DNA of 17,443 bases from UBA8231 sp964512165 (GCA_964512165.1 CAZEHQ010000079.1:1-17443); one strand, 5' to 3'. Positions 1 to 7,498 are shown, counted from the first letter of the stretch. Notes: generated from the sequence alone by a model not told the origin. Made by a program: numbers and translations.

Positions 1-2
1 TG

Positions 3-50
3 CGCCTCGCCGCCCTCCCTCGTCCGCGAACCTGCGCGCGCAGGCCGTAG
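3..50 (+). CDS. Possible 3' end of an upstream gene (partial)
   Basis: One plus-strand frame is open from the left edge and closes at a TAG at 48-50, 18 bp before the glycosyltransferase start. It encodes only about 15 residues (RLAALPRPRTCARRP). The spacing would suit a preceding member of the same polysaccharide operon, but 15 residues cannot identify a protein and high-GC DNA is open in most frames by chance. This is a weak guess. Confidence 0.2.
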   Translation, partial: RLAALPRPRTCARRP

Positions 51-68
51 CGCCCGGTCGGCGCCGCC

Positions 69-1154
69 GTGCGCGTCCTGTTCGTCACCAAGTACGGGCC
101 GCGCGCGGCCAGCAGCCGCACCCGCGTCTTCCAGTACCTGCCCTTCCTGCGGGCCCGCGGCGTCGACTGCGAGGTCCTCACGGTGCTGCCCGACGAGGCC
201 CTGGGCGGCTCGCAGCTGGCGGCTTCCCGCCGGCCCCTGGCCAAGGCCCTCTACTACCTGGGCGCCGCCTGGCGGAACACCGTCTGCGGTCTGCGGGCCT
301 GGCGCCGCGCCCGGGGCGCCGACGCCCTGTTCCTGCAGAAGGTGATCTTCCCGGCGCCGGTGCGCTGGCTCCTGCGCCGCACCGGCGTGCCCGCGGCCTA
401 CGACTTCGACGACGCCATCTTCACCATCGAGGAGCGCTCCGGCGGCCTCCTGGCCCGCTGGCGGGAGCGCCGCGCCGCCGCCGGTGTGCCCGCCATGCTC
501 CGCCTCGCCCGCCTCGCGGTGGTGGAGAACCCCTGCACGGGGGAGTTCGCCGGTCGCTACGGCCCGGTGCTGACCATCACCGGGCCGATCGACACGGCGC
601 CCTTCGCCGGCATCCGCCGCGGCGGCGGGACGGGACCGGTGGTGCTCGGCTGGATCGGCAGCGCCTCCACCGCCGGCTACCTGGAGCTGGTCGCCGGGCC
701 GCTGCGGCGGGTGGCGCGCCAGGAGCCGGTGAAGGTCTGCGTTGTCGGGGCGGAGTGGCGCCTCGAGGGGGTGGAGGTCGAGTGCCGCCCCTGGCGCCTG
801 GAGCGCGAGGCGGAGGATCTGGGCGGCTGGGAGGTCGGCCTCATGCCGCTGCCCGACGACCCGTGGACGCGGGGGAAGGGGGGCTACAAGCTGCTCCAGT
901 ACATGGCCGCGGGGCTGCCGGTGGTGGCCCATCCCGTGGGCGTCAACGGCGAGATCGTGGCCGACGGCGAGACCGGCTTCCTGGCCGCCGACGAGGCCGC
1001 GTGGGAGTCGGCCCTCCTGCGGCTGGTCCGCGAACCGGCCCTGCGCAGGGCCCTCGGCGAGCGCGGCCGGCAGCGGGTGGAGGAGCGCTACGGCCTGGCC
1101 GTGCACGCGCCGCGGCTGCTGGCCATGCTGCGCGAGCTCGGGGGCTCCCGGTGA
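69..1154 (+). CDS. Glycosyltransferase, GT4-like (GT-B fold)
   Basis: Predicted cytoplasmic or membrane-peripheral glycosyltransferase of 361 aa that would add a sugar from a nucleotide-sugar donor to a growing surface polysaccharide. The N-terminal Rossmann half opens with MRVLFVTKYG and an SSRTRVFQYLPFL stretch (15-27), typical of GT4-like enzymes. A YDFDDAIF motif lies at 111-118. The C-terminal donor-binding half has LGWIGSAST (193-201), GLMPLPDDPWTRGKGGYK (257-274), LLQYMAAGLPVVAHPVGVNGE (275-295) and GETGFLA (300-306). The length is normal for the family. The GTG start is chosen because the first beta strand begins there, but no clear Shine-Dalgarno is visible. The stop overlaps the next start by 4 bp (GTGA), so the two genes are probably translationally coupled. 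The sugar and acceptor cannot be read from the sequence. Confidence 0.9.
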   Translation: MRVLFVTKYGPRAASSRTRVFQYLPFLRARGVDCEVLTVLPDEALGGSQLAASRRPLAKALYYLGAAWRNTVCGLRAWRRARGADALFLQKVIFPAPVRWLLRRTGVPAAYDFDDAIFTIEERSGGLLARWRERRAAAGVPAMLRLARLAVVENPCTGEFAGRYGPVLTITGPIDTAPFAGIRRGGGTGPVVLGWIGSASTAGYLELVAGPLRRVARQEPVKVCVVGAEWRLEGVEVECRPWRLEREAEDLGGWEVGLMPLPDDPWTRGKGGYKLLQYMAAGLPVVAHPVGVNGEIVADGETGFLAADEAAWESALLRLVREPALRRALGERGRQRVEERYGLAVHAPRLLAMLRELGGSR

Positions 1155-2017
1155 CCGCCGCGCCCCGGGCGGCGGGGTCCCTCGTCCACGCCTTCACCGT
1201 CGACTTCGAGGACTGGTTCCACGGCCTCGAGTTCGACGCCGCCGACTGGAGCGGCTTCGAGAGCCGGCTGGCGGTGGGCACGGACCGGCTCCTCGACCTG
1301 CTGGCCGCCGCCGGCGCGCGGGCCACCTTCTTCGTCCTGGGAGCGGCGGCGGAGTCGGCCCCCGGCCTGGTGCGCGAGATCGCCGCCCGGGGCCACGAGA
1401 TCGCCACCCACGGGTACGGCCACGGCTTCGTGAGCCGCATGGGGCCGGAGGCGTTCCGCGCCGACCTGGAGCGCTCNNNNNNNNNNNNNNNNNNNNNNNN
1501 GGCCCCGGTGCGGGGGTTCCGCGCCCCCTACTTCTCCATCCGGCGGGGGACGGAGTGGGCCTTCGAGATCCTCCGGGAGTGCGGCATCCGCTACGACTCC
1601 AGCGTCTTCCCGGTGCGCAACTACCGCTACGGGATCCCGGAGGCCCCGCGCCGGGCCCACGAGACCGGGGCCGGCATCGTCGAGCTGCCGCCCTCGACCT
1701 GGCGCCTGGGCGGGGCCAACCTGCCCGTGGCCGGTGGTGCCTACTTCCGGCTCTACCCCTATATTGTGACCCACTTCGGCCTCCGGCGGATCGCCGCCGA
1801 AGGCCACCCGGCGGTGTTCTACCTGCACCCCTGGGAACTCGATCCGGAGCACCCCCGGATCCCCATGCCGCGCCGCATCGCCTGGACCCACTACCTCAAC
1901 CTGGCCCACACGGAAAAACGGTTGCGCCGACTCCTGTCCGACTTCCCCTTCACCACGGCGGCCGAGGTCCTAGCCGCCCGGGGGTGGCCGCTGGCGGGGT
2001 CACCGGAGACGGGGTGA
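1151..2017 (+). CDS. Polysaccharide deacetylase, exosortase-locus type (NodB fold, DUF3473-like C-terminus)
   Basis: Predicted metal-dependent deacetylase of 288 aa that removes acetyl groups from N-acetylated sugars of an exopolysaccharide. NodB motifs are visible in order: FTVDFEDWFHG (15-25, catalytic and metal Asp), THGYGH with metal-binding His87 and His91, FRAPYFS (123-129, the RxPY motif), YDSSVFP (148-154), and a C-terminal YLHPWELDP (224-232) with a basic Asp. The VDFEDWF opening, HGYGH variant and HPWE ending are those of deacetylases found in exosortase (PEP-CTERM) polysaccharide loci, which carry DUF3473 at the C-terminus. A GTG start at 1151 overlaps the previous stop. The N run (1477-1500) replaces eight codons between motifs 2 and 3 but keeps the frame. 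The stop overlaps the methyltransferase GTG by 4 bp. No signal peptide is seen, so the protein may act on lipid-linked or cytoplasmic precursor, as this subfamily usually lacks one. Confidence 0.88.
   Translation: MTAAPRAAGSLVHAFTVDFEDWFHGLEFDAADWSGFESRLAVGTDRLLDLLAAAGARATFFVLGAAAESAPGLVREIAARGHEIATHGYGHGFVSRMGPEAFRADLERXXXXXXXXXAPVRGFRAPYFSIRRGTEWAFEILRECGIRYDSSVFPVRNYRYGIPEAPRRAHETGAGIVELPPSTWRLGGANLPVAGGAYFRLYPYIVTHFGLRRIAAEGHPAVFYLHPWELDPEHPRIPMPRRIAWTHYLNLAHTEKRLRRLLSDFPFTTAAEVLAARGWPLAGSPETG
1477..1500. other. Assembly gap, 24 N
   Basis: There are twenty-four consecutive N bases inside the deacetylase gene. The length is a multiple of three and the protein is in the same frame on both sides, with conserved motifs on each flank. 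The gap length is therefore probably correct and the gene intact. Confidence 0.99.
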
Positions 2018-2667
2018 GCGCAGCCGCCGCGGTCGAGGCCGTCCGCCGCCACTTCGACGGCGAGGCGGCGCGCTTCGACGCCATCTACGACACCGACAAG
2101 GGCGTGGCCCGGCGCTGCCTCGACGCCCTCTTCCGCGGCGTCGTTCGCCAGCGTTTCGCCCTCACCTTCGCCCGCTGCGGCGACGTCGCCGGCCAGCGGG
2201 TCCTCGACGTGGGCTGCGGCTCCGGCCGCTACTCGGTGGAGTTCGCCCGCCGCGGCGCCCGCGTCACCGGCCTCGACATGGCGCCGGCCATGCTCGACAT
2301 GGCCAGGTCCGCGGCGGCCGAGGCCCGCGTCGACGGGCGCTGCCGGTTCGAGGCGGGCGAGTTCCTGCAGTGGCAGGCGCCCCACGACTTCGACATCTGC
2401 CTCGGGATCGGGTTCTTCGACTACGTGCCCGATCCCGCGCCGGTCCTGGAGCGCATGCGCCAGCTGACCACGGGCCACGGCGTCTTCAGCTTCCCCATCC
2501 GCTGGCGCCTGCGCACGCCCACCCGCTGGCTGCGGCTCAAGGCGAGGGGGTGCCCGGTGTTCTTCTACGACCGGCGCCAGGTCGAGGACGGCCTGCGGGC
2601 GGCGGGCTGGCGTCACGTGCGGGTCACGACGCTGAGCCGCGACTACCTGGTGGAAGGACGGCCATGA
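2014..2667 (+). CDS. Class I SAM-dependent methyltransferase
   Basis: A 217-aa Rossmann methyltransferase. Motif I is VLDVGCGSGRYS (63-74), the acidic loop after strand 2 is GLDMAPAML (86-94), and DFDICLGIGFFDYVPDP (125-141) forms motif post-II and strand 4. A helical N-terminus with HFDGEAARFDAIYD (13-26) resembles the substrate-recruiting segment of ubiquinone- or sugar-type methyltransferases. The GTG at 2014 is chosen because GGAG at 2005-2008 is well placed and it overlaps the deacetylase stop (GTGA). The 3' end overlaps the next start (ATGA). From its place between polysaccharide enzymes, it probably methylates a sugar or lipid carrier intermediate. The substrate is inferred only from context. 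Confidence 0.85.
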   Translation: MSAAAAVEAVRRHFDGEAARFDAIYDTDKGVARRCLDALFRGVVRQRFALTFARCGDVAGQRVLDVGCGSGRYSVEFARRGARVTGLDMAPAMLDMARSAAAEARVDGRCRFEAGEFLQWQAPHDFDICLGIGFFDYVPDPAPVLERMRQLTTGHGVFSFPIRWRLRTPTRWLRLKARGCPVFFYDRRQVEDGLRAAGWRHVRVTTLSRDYLVEGRP

Positions 2668-3629
2668 AGGTCCTGATCACCGGCGGGGCGGGCTTCATCG
2701 GCTCCCACCTGGCCGAGCGCCACCTGGAGATGGGGGACGAGGTGTCGATCATCGACAACCTCTCCACCAGCCTCATCGAGAACATCCAGCACCTGCAGGA
2801 CCACCCGAGCTGCACCTGCCACATCGGCGACATCCTCAACGCCGAGGTCATGCGCGCCCTCGTGGAGGAGTGCGAGCTGATCTACCACCTGGCGGCGGCG
2901 GTGGGGGTGGAGTACGTGCTGGAGAACCCGCTGCAGACGCTGAGCACCAACATCCGCGGCACCGAGATCCTCCTGGAGCTGGCCAACGAGCGCAAGAAGC
3001 GCGTCGTCCTGGCCTCGACCTCCGAGATCTACGGCAAGAAGAACGGCCACGTGCCCTTCAAGGAGGACAGCGACCGCATCCTCGGGCCGACGACGGTGCT
3101 GCGCTGGAGCTACTCCACCACCAAGGCGGTGGACGAGCTGCTGGCCCTGGCCTACTGGCGCGAGAAGCGTCTGCCCACGGTGATCGTGCGGCCCTTCAAC
3201 GTCATCGGGCCGCGCCAGACCGGGCGCTACGGCATGGTGGTGCCGCGCTTCATCAAGCAGGCCATGCTGGGGGACCCGATCACGGTCTACGACAACGGCG
3301 AGCAGCGCCGCTGCTTCACCTACATCGACGACGCCGTCGACGGCCTCGTGGCCATGGCCGCCAGCGACCGGGTGGTGGGCGAGGTCCTGAATCTCGGGTC
3401 GAACTACGAGAGCAGCATCCGCGACCTGGCGCACAAGATCAAGGAGCTCACCGGCTCCAGCTCCGAGATCGCCTTCATCCCCTACGGCCAGACACGCCGC
3501 AGCGGCCTCTACGAGGACCTGGAGTACCGCGCCCCCGACCTGCGCAAGATCCGCGGCCTGATCGGCTACGACCCCAAGGTCGATCTCGACGAGGCGCTGC
3601 GCCGGATCATCGAGGACTTCAAGAGGTAG
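2664..3629 (+). CDS. NAD-dependent nucleotide-sugar epimerase/dehydratase (extended SDR)
   Basis: A 321-aa extended short-chain dehydrogenase that converts a UDP- or GDP-linked sugar in the cytoplasm. The NAD-binding glycine motif is TGGAGFIG (6-13), followed by DNLST (31-35) and an acidic GDILN (55-59) adenine contact. The catalytic region is STSEIYG (118-124) with YSTTK (150-154, Tyr/Lys pair). RPFNVIGPRQ (176-185), VYDNGEQRRCFTYIDDAVDG (208-227) and NLGS (243-246) are substrate-side motifs. The pattern fits the UDP-glucuronate decarboxylase or UDP-glucose 4-epimerase branch, and the sequence alone does not separate these. GGAAGGA at 2652-2658 is a good ribosome site five bases before the ATG, which overlaps the methyltransferase stop. 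It is the last gene of the four-gene overlapping cluster and presumably feeds the upstream glycosyltransferase. Confidence 0.9.
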   Translation: MKVLITGGAGFIGSHLAERHLEMGDEVSIIDNLSTSLIENIQHLQDHPSCTCHIGDILNAEVMRALVEECELIYHLAAAVGVEYVLENPLQTLSTNIRGTEILLELANERKKRVVLASTSEIYGKKNGHVPFKEDSDRILGPTTVLRWSYSTTKAVDELLALAYWREKRLPTVIVRPFNVIGPRQTGRYGMVVPRFIKQAMLGDPITVYDNGEQRRCFTYIDDAVDGLVAMAASDRVVGEVLNLGSNYESSIRDLAHKIKELTGSSSEIAFIPYGQTRRSGLYEDLEYRAPDLRKIRGLIGYDPKVDLDEALRRIIEDFKR

Positions 3630-3650
3630 TCCGGGTCTCCGGGCGCCGGC

Positions 3651-4145
3651 TCACCAGCCGAGACTCCGCAGCAGCCGGGGCGTGACCAGCCACTGCAACT
3701 CTCCCTCCAACGGACCTTCCCAGCGGGGCCCCTCCAGGTCGACGCCGGCCACGGCCGCCGTGGGCAGGCGCACGCGGGCGCCGGTGAGCCGGGCGATCCA
3801 CTGCTCCATTCCGGGGTTGTGGGCGATCACCATGGCCGTGCCGGCCTTTCCCGCGGTGGCGGCCAGCACCTCGGAGAGGGCTTCCGGGCCGGCCATGTAC
3901 AGGCGGCCGTCGAGGACCAGTTGCGGGCCCTCCTCCAGCTCCTCCACGAGGCGGGCGGCCGTCTCCTGGGCGCGCACCGCCGCCGAGGCCAGCACCAGGT
4001 CGGGGGGCTCGGCGCAGGCCTCCAGGAACCCGGCCACGCGGGGCACGTCCTTGCGGCCGCGCTTGTTGAGGGGGCGGTCGAAGTCCTCCTGCTCCGGGCT
4101 CGACCAGTCCGACTTGGCGTGACGCATGACGAGAAGTCTCTTCAC
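3651..4145 (-). CDS. sixA: SixA-type histidine phosphatase
   Basis: A 164-aa member of the histidine phosphatase (phosphoglycerate-mutase-like) superfamily, SixA branch, whose known members dephosphorylate phosphohistidine on signalling proteins. The catalytic RHAKSDW (8-14, phospho-accepting His9) is followed by DFDRPLNKRG (21-30), SAAVRAQET (54-62, phosphate-binding Arg58) and IAHNPGME (107-114, His109). The length fits SixA. The start is chosen at GTG 4145 because AGGAGG (4154-4159) lies 8 bases upstream of it. The in-frame ATG at 4151 is only 2 bases from that site, and the ATG at 4202 would run into the opposite gene. The gene is divergent from the phosphomannomutase gene and convergent with the epimerase, with 21 bp between stops. 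The signalling partner is unknown. Confidence 0.87.
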   Translation of the reverse strand: MKRLLVMRHAKSDWSSPEQEDFDRPLNKRGRKDVPRVAGFLEACAEPPDLVLASAAVRAQETAARLVEELEEGPQLVLDGRLYMAGPEALSEVLAATAGKAGTAMVIAHNPGMEQWIARLTGARVRLPTAAVAGVDLEGPRWEGPLEGELQWLVTPRLLRSLGW

Positions 4146-4176
4146 TCTCATTCCCTCCTGGCGGTAAACTAACGGC
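4141..4176 (+). promoter_or_regulatory. Candidate promoter of the mutase gene, probably leaderless
   Basis: TTCACT (4141-4146), an 18-base spacer, TAAACT (4165-4170), then AACGGC and the ATG at 4177. Each hexamer matches 4 of 6 bases of the sigma-70 consensus. The predicted transcript start falls at or next to the ATG, and no Shine-Dalgarno precedes that ATG. The -35 part lies inside the divergent SixA gene's start region. The same geometry recurs at 7527-7562. Hexamer matching by eye in high-GC DNA is weak evidence on its own. Confidence 0.35.
4154..4159 (-). promoter_or_regulatory. Shine-Dalgarno AGGAGG of the SixA gene
   Basis: This is a full AGGAGG on the minus strand. It lies 8 bases before GTG 4145 and 2 bases before ATG 4151, so it supports the GTG as start. 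It falls between the two divergent genes, inside the proposed promoter spacer of the mutase gene. Confidence 0.6.
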
Positions 4177-5517
4177 ATGCGCGTCGATCCCTCCATCTTC
4201 AAGGCCTACGACATCCGCGGCCTCTACCCCTCCCAGCTCGACGAGGCCGCGGCGCTGGCCGTGGGCCGCGCCTTCGCCACCCTGCTGCGGCCGCCGCAGG
4301 TCGTCGTCGGCCGCGACATGCGTCTGTCGAGTCCCGCCGTGTGCGCCGCCCTCGTGGAGGGGCTCACGCGCCAGGGCGCCGACGTCCTCGACCTCGGCAT
4401 GGTCAGCACCGACCAGTACTACTTTGCCTGCGCCACCCGCCGGCGGCCGGGGATCATGGTCACCGCCTCCCACAACCCGCCCGAGTACTGCGGCTTCAAG
4501 ATGGTGCGCCAGATGCCCTTCCTGCTGTCCGGCGACGAGGGCATCCAGGATCTTCGGCGGCTCATCGAGGCCGAGGACTGGGGCCCGGCCCCCGGCTCCG
4601 GCGGCGTCGAGAGCCTCGATCTGGGCGAGGGCTTCGTCGACAAGGTCCTGTCCCTCGTGGAGGTCGACCGCCTGCGGCCGCTGAAGATCGTCGCCGACAC
4701 CGGCAACGGCATGGTGGGCCCCATCCTCGAGCGGGTCTTCGCGCGCCTGCCCGTGGAGTTGACGGGGATGTACCTCGATCCCGACGGCTCCCTGCCCAAC
4801 CACGGCCTCGACCCCATGCAGGAGGAGAACCGCGCCGAGCTGCAGCGCCGGGTGGTGGCCGAGGGCGCCGACGCGGGTTTCGCCTTCGACGGCGACGGCG
4901 ACCGCTTCTTCGCCATCGACGACCGCGGCCGCTTCGTTCCCGGCGACTTCCTCACGGCGCTGATGGGCGCCTGGCTGCTGCGCCGCGAAGGGGGCGGCAC
5001 CATCGTTTACGACGTGCGCTGCTCGTGGGCCGTGAGGGACGCGATCCGCGCCGCCGGGGGCCAGGCCCGCCAGGAGCGCGTGGGCCACTCCTTCCTCAAG
5101 CCGCGGCTGCTGCGCGAGGGCGGCGTCTTCGCCGGCGAGCTGTCCGGCCACTACTACTTCCGCGACTTCTACGGCGCCGACTCCGGCATCGTGCCGTCCC
5201 TGGTCCTGATGCAGATGATGTCGGAGAGCGGCTGTTCCCTGTCGCAGCTGCTCTCGCCCCTGGAGTCCCGCTACTTCCTCTCCGGCGAGATCAACTCCCG
5301 GGTGGCGGATCCCGCTGCAAAGCTCGAGGAGCTGGCCGGGCGCTACGCCGACGGCTGCATCGAGCGCCTCGACGGCGTCTCCGTGAGCTTCGGAGACTGG
5401 CACTTCAACGTGCGCGCCTCCAACACCGAGCCCCTGCTGCGCCTCAACCTCGAGGCGCTGACCCCGCGGCGCATGGAGGAGAAGCGCGACGAGGTCCTCG
5501 CCGTGATCCGCGCCTGA
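4177..5517 (+). CDS. manB: Phosphomannomutase/phosphoglucomutase
   Basis: A 446-aa cytoplasmic alpha-D-phosphohexomutase that interconverts hexose 6-phosphate and 1-phosphate, the step before GDP-mannose or UDP-glucose synthesis. All four domain signatures are present: IFKAYDIRGLYP near the N-terminus (7-18), the active-site serine loop TASHNPPEYCGFK (96-108, Ser98), the metal loop FDGDGDRFFAID (237-248), the sugar-binding GELSGHYYFRD (320-330) and the phosphate-binding RASNTEPLLRL (413-423). The GELSGHYYF form is typical of the ManB/AlgC branch rather than GlmM. The length is normal. The ATG at 4177 leaves only 31 bp to the divergent SixA start. The stop is one base from the stop of the opposing membrane-protein gene. 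It likely supplies sugar-1-phosphate for the adjacent polysaccharide cluster. Confidence 0.93.
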   Translation: MRVDPSIFKAYDIRGLYPSQLDEAAALAVGRAFATLLRPPQVVVGRDMRLSSPAVCAALVEGLTRQGADVLDLGMVSTDQYYFACATRRRPGIMVTASHNPPEYCGFKMVRQMPFLLSGDEGIQDLRRLIEAEDWGPAPGSGGVESLDLGEGFVDKVLSLVEVDRLRPLKIVADTGNGMVGPILERVFARLPVELTGMYLDPDGSLPNHGLDPMQEENRAELQRRVVAEGADAGFAFDGDGDRFFAIDDRGRFVPGDFLTALMGAWLLRREGGGTIVYDVRCSWAVRDAIRAAGGQARQERVGHSFLKPRLLREGGVFAGELSGHYYFRDFYGADSGIVPSLVLMQMMSESGCSLSQLLSPLESRYFLSGEINSRVADPAAKLEELAGRYADGCIERLDGVSVSFGDWHFNVRASNTEPLLRLNLEALTPRRMEEKRDEVLAVIRA

Positions 5518-5518
5518 G

Positions 5519-7498
5519 TCAGTAGAGCACGGGGATGACGTTGCCCACCGTGCCGGTGAAGCTGTCCACGATCAGCCACAGGCCGGCGATCACCAGCTGC
5601 CCCAGGATCAGCCCCACGAAGAACGGCTTGGTTCGTTCGTAGGTCCTCGCCCCGCCAAAGCGCAGCACCGCGCGCTTGACCACCCAGGCGAGGCAGATGG
5701 AGGACCACAGCACCGCCATGGTCCAGCCCGGGGCGACGGCGAACCCGAGGGGGTGCAGGGGCCAGCCGGCCACGTGCTGGCGGGCCACCATGAGCCCCGC
5801 CATCACCAGCCCGCCGCCGAGCATCCACAGGAAGCCGGTGAGGCTCGGACCCGCGGGGTTCTGAAGCTGGAAGATGGTCTGCTCCGCCGGGTAGCGGGCG
5901 AAGGAGCCGAAGTACTGGCGGTCCAGGTTGACGCCGCCGTGGTCGTAGGCCAGCCGCAGGGTGAACCAGACCGACACGGCGAGGGTGACCAGCATGGCCA
6001 GGGCGATGGCGGCCAGCAGCCGGCGCCGGTTGCCCGAGGTCTCGCTGCCCAGGCGCAGGCCGTTGGCCAGGGGCGCCATCATGAAGACCAGCAGCTCGCC
6101 GCTCCATATCAGGCTGTGCCCGGCCGCCAGCAGACCGGCGGGACCGAGAGCCGGCGCGCCCACGGTGGTGATCACGAAACCGGCGGGCACCATGGCCGGC
6201 GAGATCGTCGGGATCCCCCCTTCGGCCACGGCCCGCGTCAGCCCGGTGAAGATCACCAGGGCCCCCAGCACGATGACCGGCGCCGCCCATCCCGGCATCC
6301 CCGCCTGCCACAGCCACACGGTCATGCCCCCCAGGCCGGCGGCGCCGCCGATGACGGCCCAGCGGAAGGGGAGGATCTCGCCGCTGTCGTCGATCGAGGC
6401 ATCCCCGAGGGCGGCCTTGCGCCACACCCGCCGCAGGTGGCCGCGGGCGTACCACAGCCCGGCGCCGGTGAGCACGATCAGGGCCCCCATCCCCTGGTGT
6501 CCGATGATCGGTTCCGTCCAGTAGCCCAGGCCGAGGTGGGTGGTGTCGATGCCCATGACGTGGAGGATCCTCTGCTCCACGGCGATGAGCAGGTAGAAGA
6601 ACCACAGGCTGAAGGCGATGCTGGTGTTGATGAACCAAGCGAAGCCGAGCACCAGGAAGTTCAGCCCCACCCGCACCGGCACCCCCGGGAACAGGTCGAG
6701 GCGGGTCACCAGGGTCGGCGCCGGCACCTCGGGGAAGTAGTGCTGCAGGCCCTGCAGACCACCGACGACGGCGGGCACGGCGAAGCCCACCCACAGGCTC
6801 GCCCGCCGGAAGATGTCCGGCAGGACGGCGCCCGGTTCCTGGCGGAACAGCTCCAGCGGCACCTGGGCCATGGGGAAGGGCAGGCGCTCGTGCTCCACCC
6901 ACTGGCGCCGCAGGATGGCCAGGACGCAGACCAGGGTCAGGTAGAAGGCGGCGTAGAAGGCCAGCCATCCCAGCAGCACCGGCATCCAGGCGGGCCAGGG
7001 AATCGCCATGCCGCCCTCGTAGAGCCCGCGCACCGCCTCCGGATCGCCCACCATCGTCCACTCCGCCAGGTGCGGATGGAGCCGCTCCGCCCACTCGTTC
7101 TCCGGCGAGGCGTAGTAGTAGATCCCGGTGACCAGGGGCAGGAGCATCCCCGTCACCCCGCGCGTCGGGATCGCCGCCGCCACCATCATCATCACCATGG
7201 CCGTGATCAGCTCTCCGCGCGTGAACCCCCAGGCAGGCCGGCAACACCGGAGCAGCACGTGCCCGAGGATGAGCACGAAGAGCAGGAAGAAGGCCGCCGG
7301 CGTGGACGACGAGAACCCCATGGGGGTCCCCCGCAGGAGCTTGGTCGTGTACGGGGCGCCGACGCCGATGACCACGCACAGGAGGCTGCCCACGGCGATC
7401 CCCCGCAGGGTGACGGCCGACTCCGGGCCGGCGGAGGCGCGGGCGGGTTCGCGGTCCTGGAGGGCGGATCGGTAGTCGGGGGGGATGTGGCGCTTCAT
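5519..7498 (-). CDS. Large polytopic membrane protein, OPT-like (DUF6785/DUF6784-like)
   Basis: A 659-aa inner-membrane protein with roughly 12-14 hydrophobic segments, for example near residues 33-48, 66-84, 98-110, 115-128, 171-195, 235-250, 278-305, 338-350, 380-397, 405-420, 458-475, 495-513, 553-571, 590-608 and 625-645. Motifs worth noting are WVEHERLPFPMAQVPLELF (200-218), TRAVAEGGIPTISP (421-434), HPLGFAVAPGW (582-592) and a C-terminal KRAVLRFGGARTY followed by FFVGLILGQ (608-634). I recall this layout from proteins annotated DUF6785 plus DUF6784, which resemble oligopeptide-transporter-type carriers. That assignment is from memory and the substrate is unknown. The ATG at 7498 is chosen because the first helix follows it by about 30 residues and it leaves 64 bp for the divergent gene's promoter. 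No good Shine-Dalgarno is seen, and ATG 7564 would add 22 polar residues. The stop abuts the mutase stop. Confidence 0.75.
   Translation of the reverse strand: MKRHIPPDYRSALQDREPARASAGPESAVTLRGIAVGSLLCVVIGVGAPYTTKLLRGTPMGFSSSTPAAFFLLFVLILGHVLLRCCRPAWGFTRGELITAMVMMMVAAAIPTRGVTGMLLPLVTGIYYYASPENEWAERLHPHLAEWTMVGDPEAVRGLYEGGMAIPWPAWMPVLLGWLAFYAAFYLTLVCVLAILRRQWVEHERLPFPMAQVPLELFRQEPGAVLPDIFRRASLWVGFAVPAVVGGLQGLQHYFPEVPAPTLVTRLDLFPGVPVRVGLNFLVLGFAWFINTSIAFSLWFFYLLIAVEQRILHVMGIDTTHLGLGYWTEPIIGHQGMGALIVLTGAGLWYARGHLRRVWRKAALGDASIDDSGEILPFRWAVIGGAAGLGGMTVWLWQAGMPGWAAPVIVLGALVIFTGLTRAVAEGGIPTISPAMVPAGFVITTVGAPALGPAGLLAAGHSLIWSGELLVFMMAPLANGLRLGSETSGNRRRLLAAIALAMLVTLAVSVWFTLRLAYDHGGVNLDRQYFGSFARYPAEQTIFQLQNPAGPSLTGFLWMLGGGLVMAGLMVARQHVAGWPLHPLGFAVAPGWTMAVLWSSICLAWVVKRAVLRFGGARTYERTKPFFVGLILGQLVIAGLWLIVDSFTGTVGNVIPVLY

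Noticed and set aside
742..2013. Long open plus-strand frame upstream of the methyltransferase
   Set aside because: It is Arg/Pro/Gly-rich shadow translation of the glycosyltransferase and deacetylase genes. The real gene begins at GTG 2014 with a ribosome site.
3630..3650. CCGG-GCG-CCGG hairpin between the convergent epimerase and SixA genes
   Set aside because: It is only a 4-bp stem in extremely GC-rich sequence, with no T tract, so it is not distinguishable from chance.
3619..5403. 594-aa minus-strand open frame across the SixA and mutase genes
   Set aside because: It reads antisense to strongly conserved genes and has low-complexity composition, as expected in 70% GC DNA with few stop codons.
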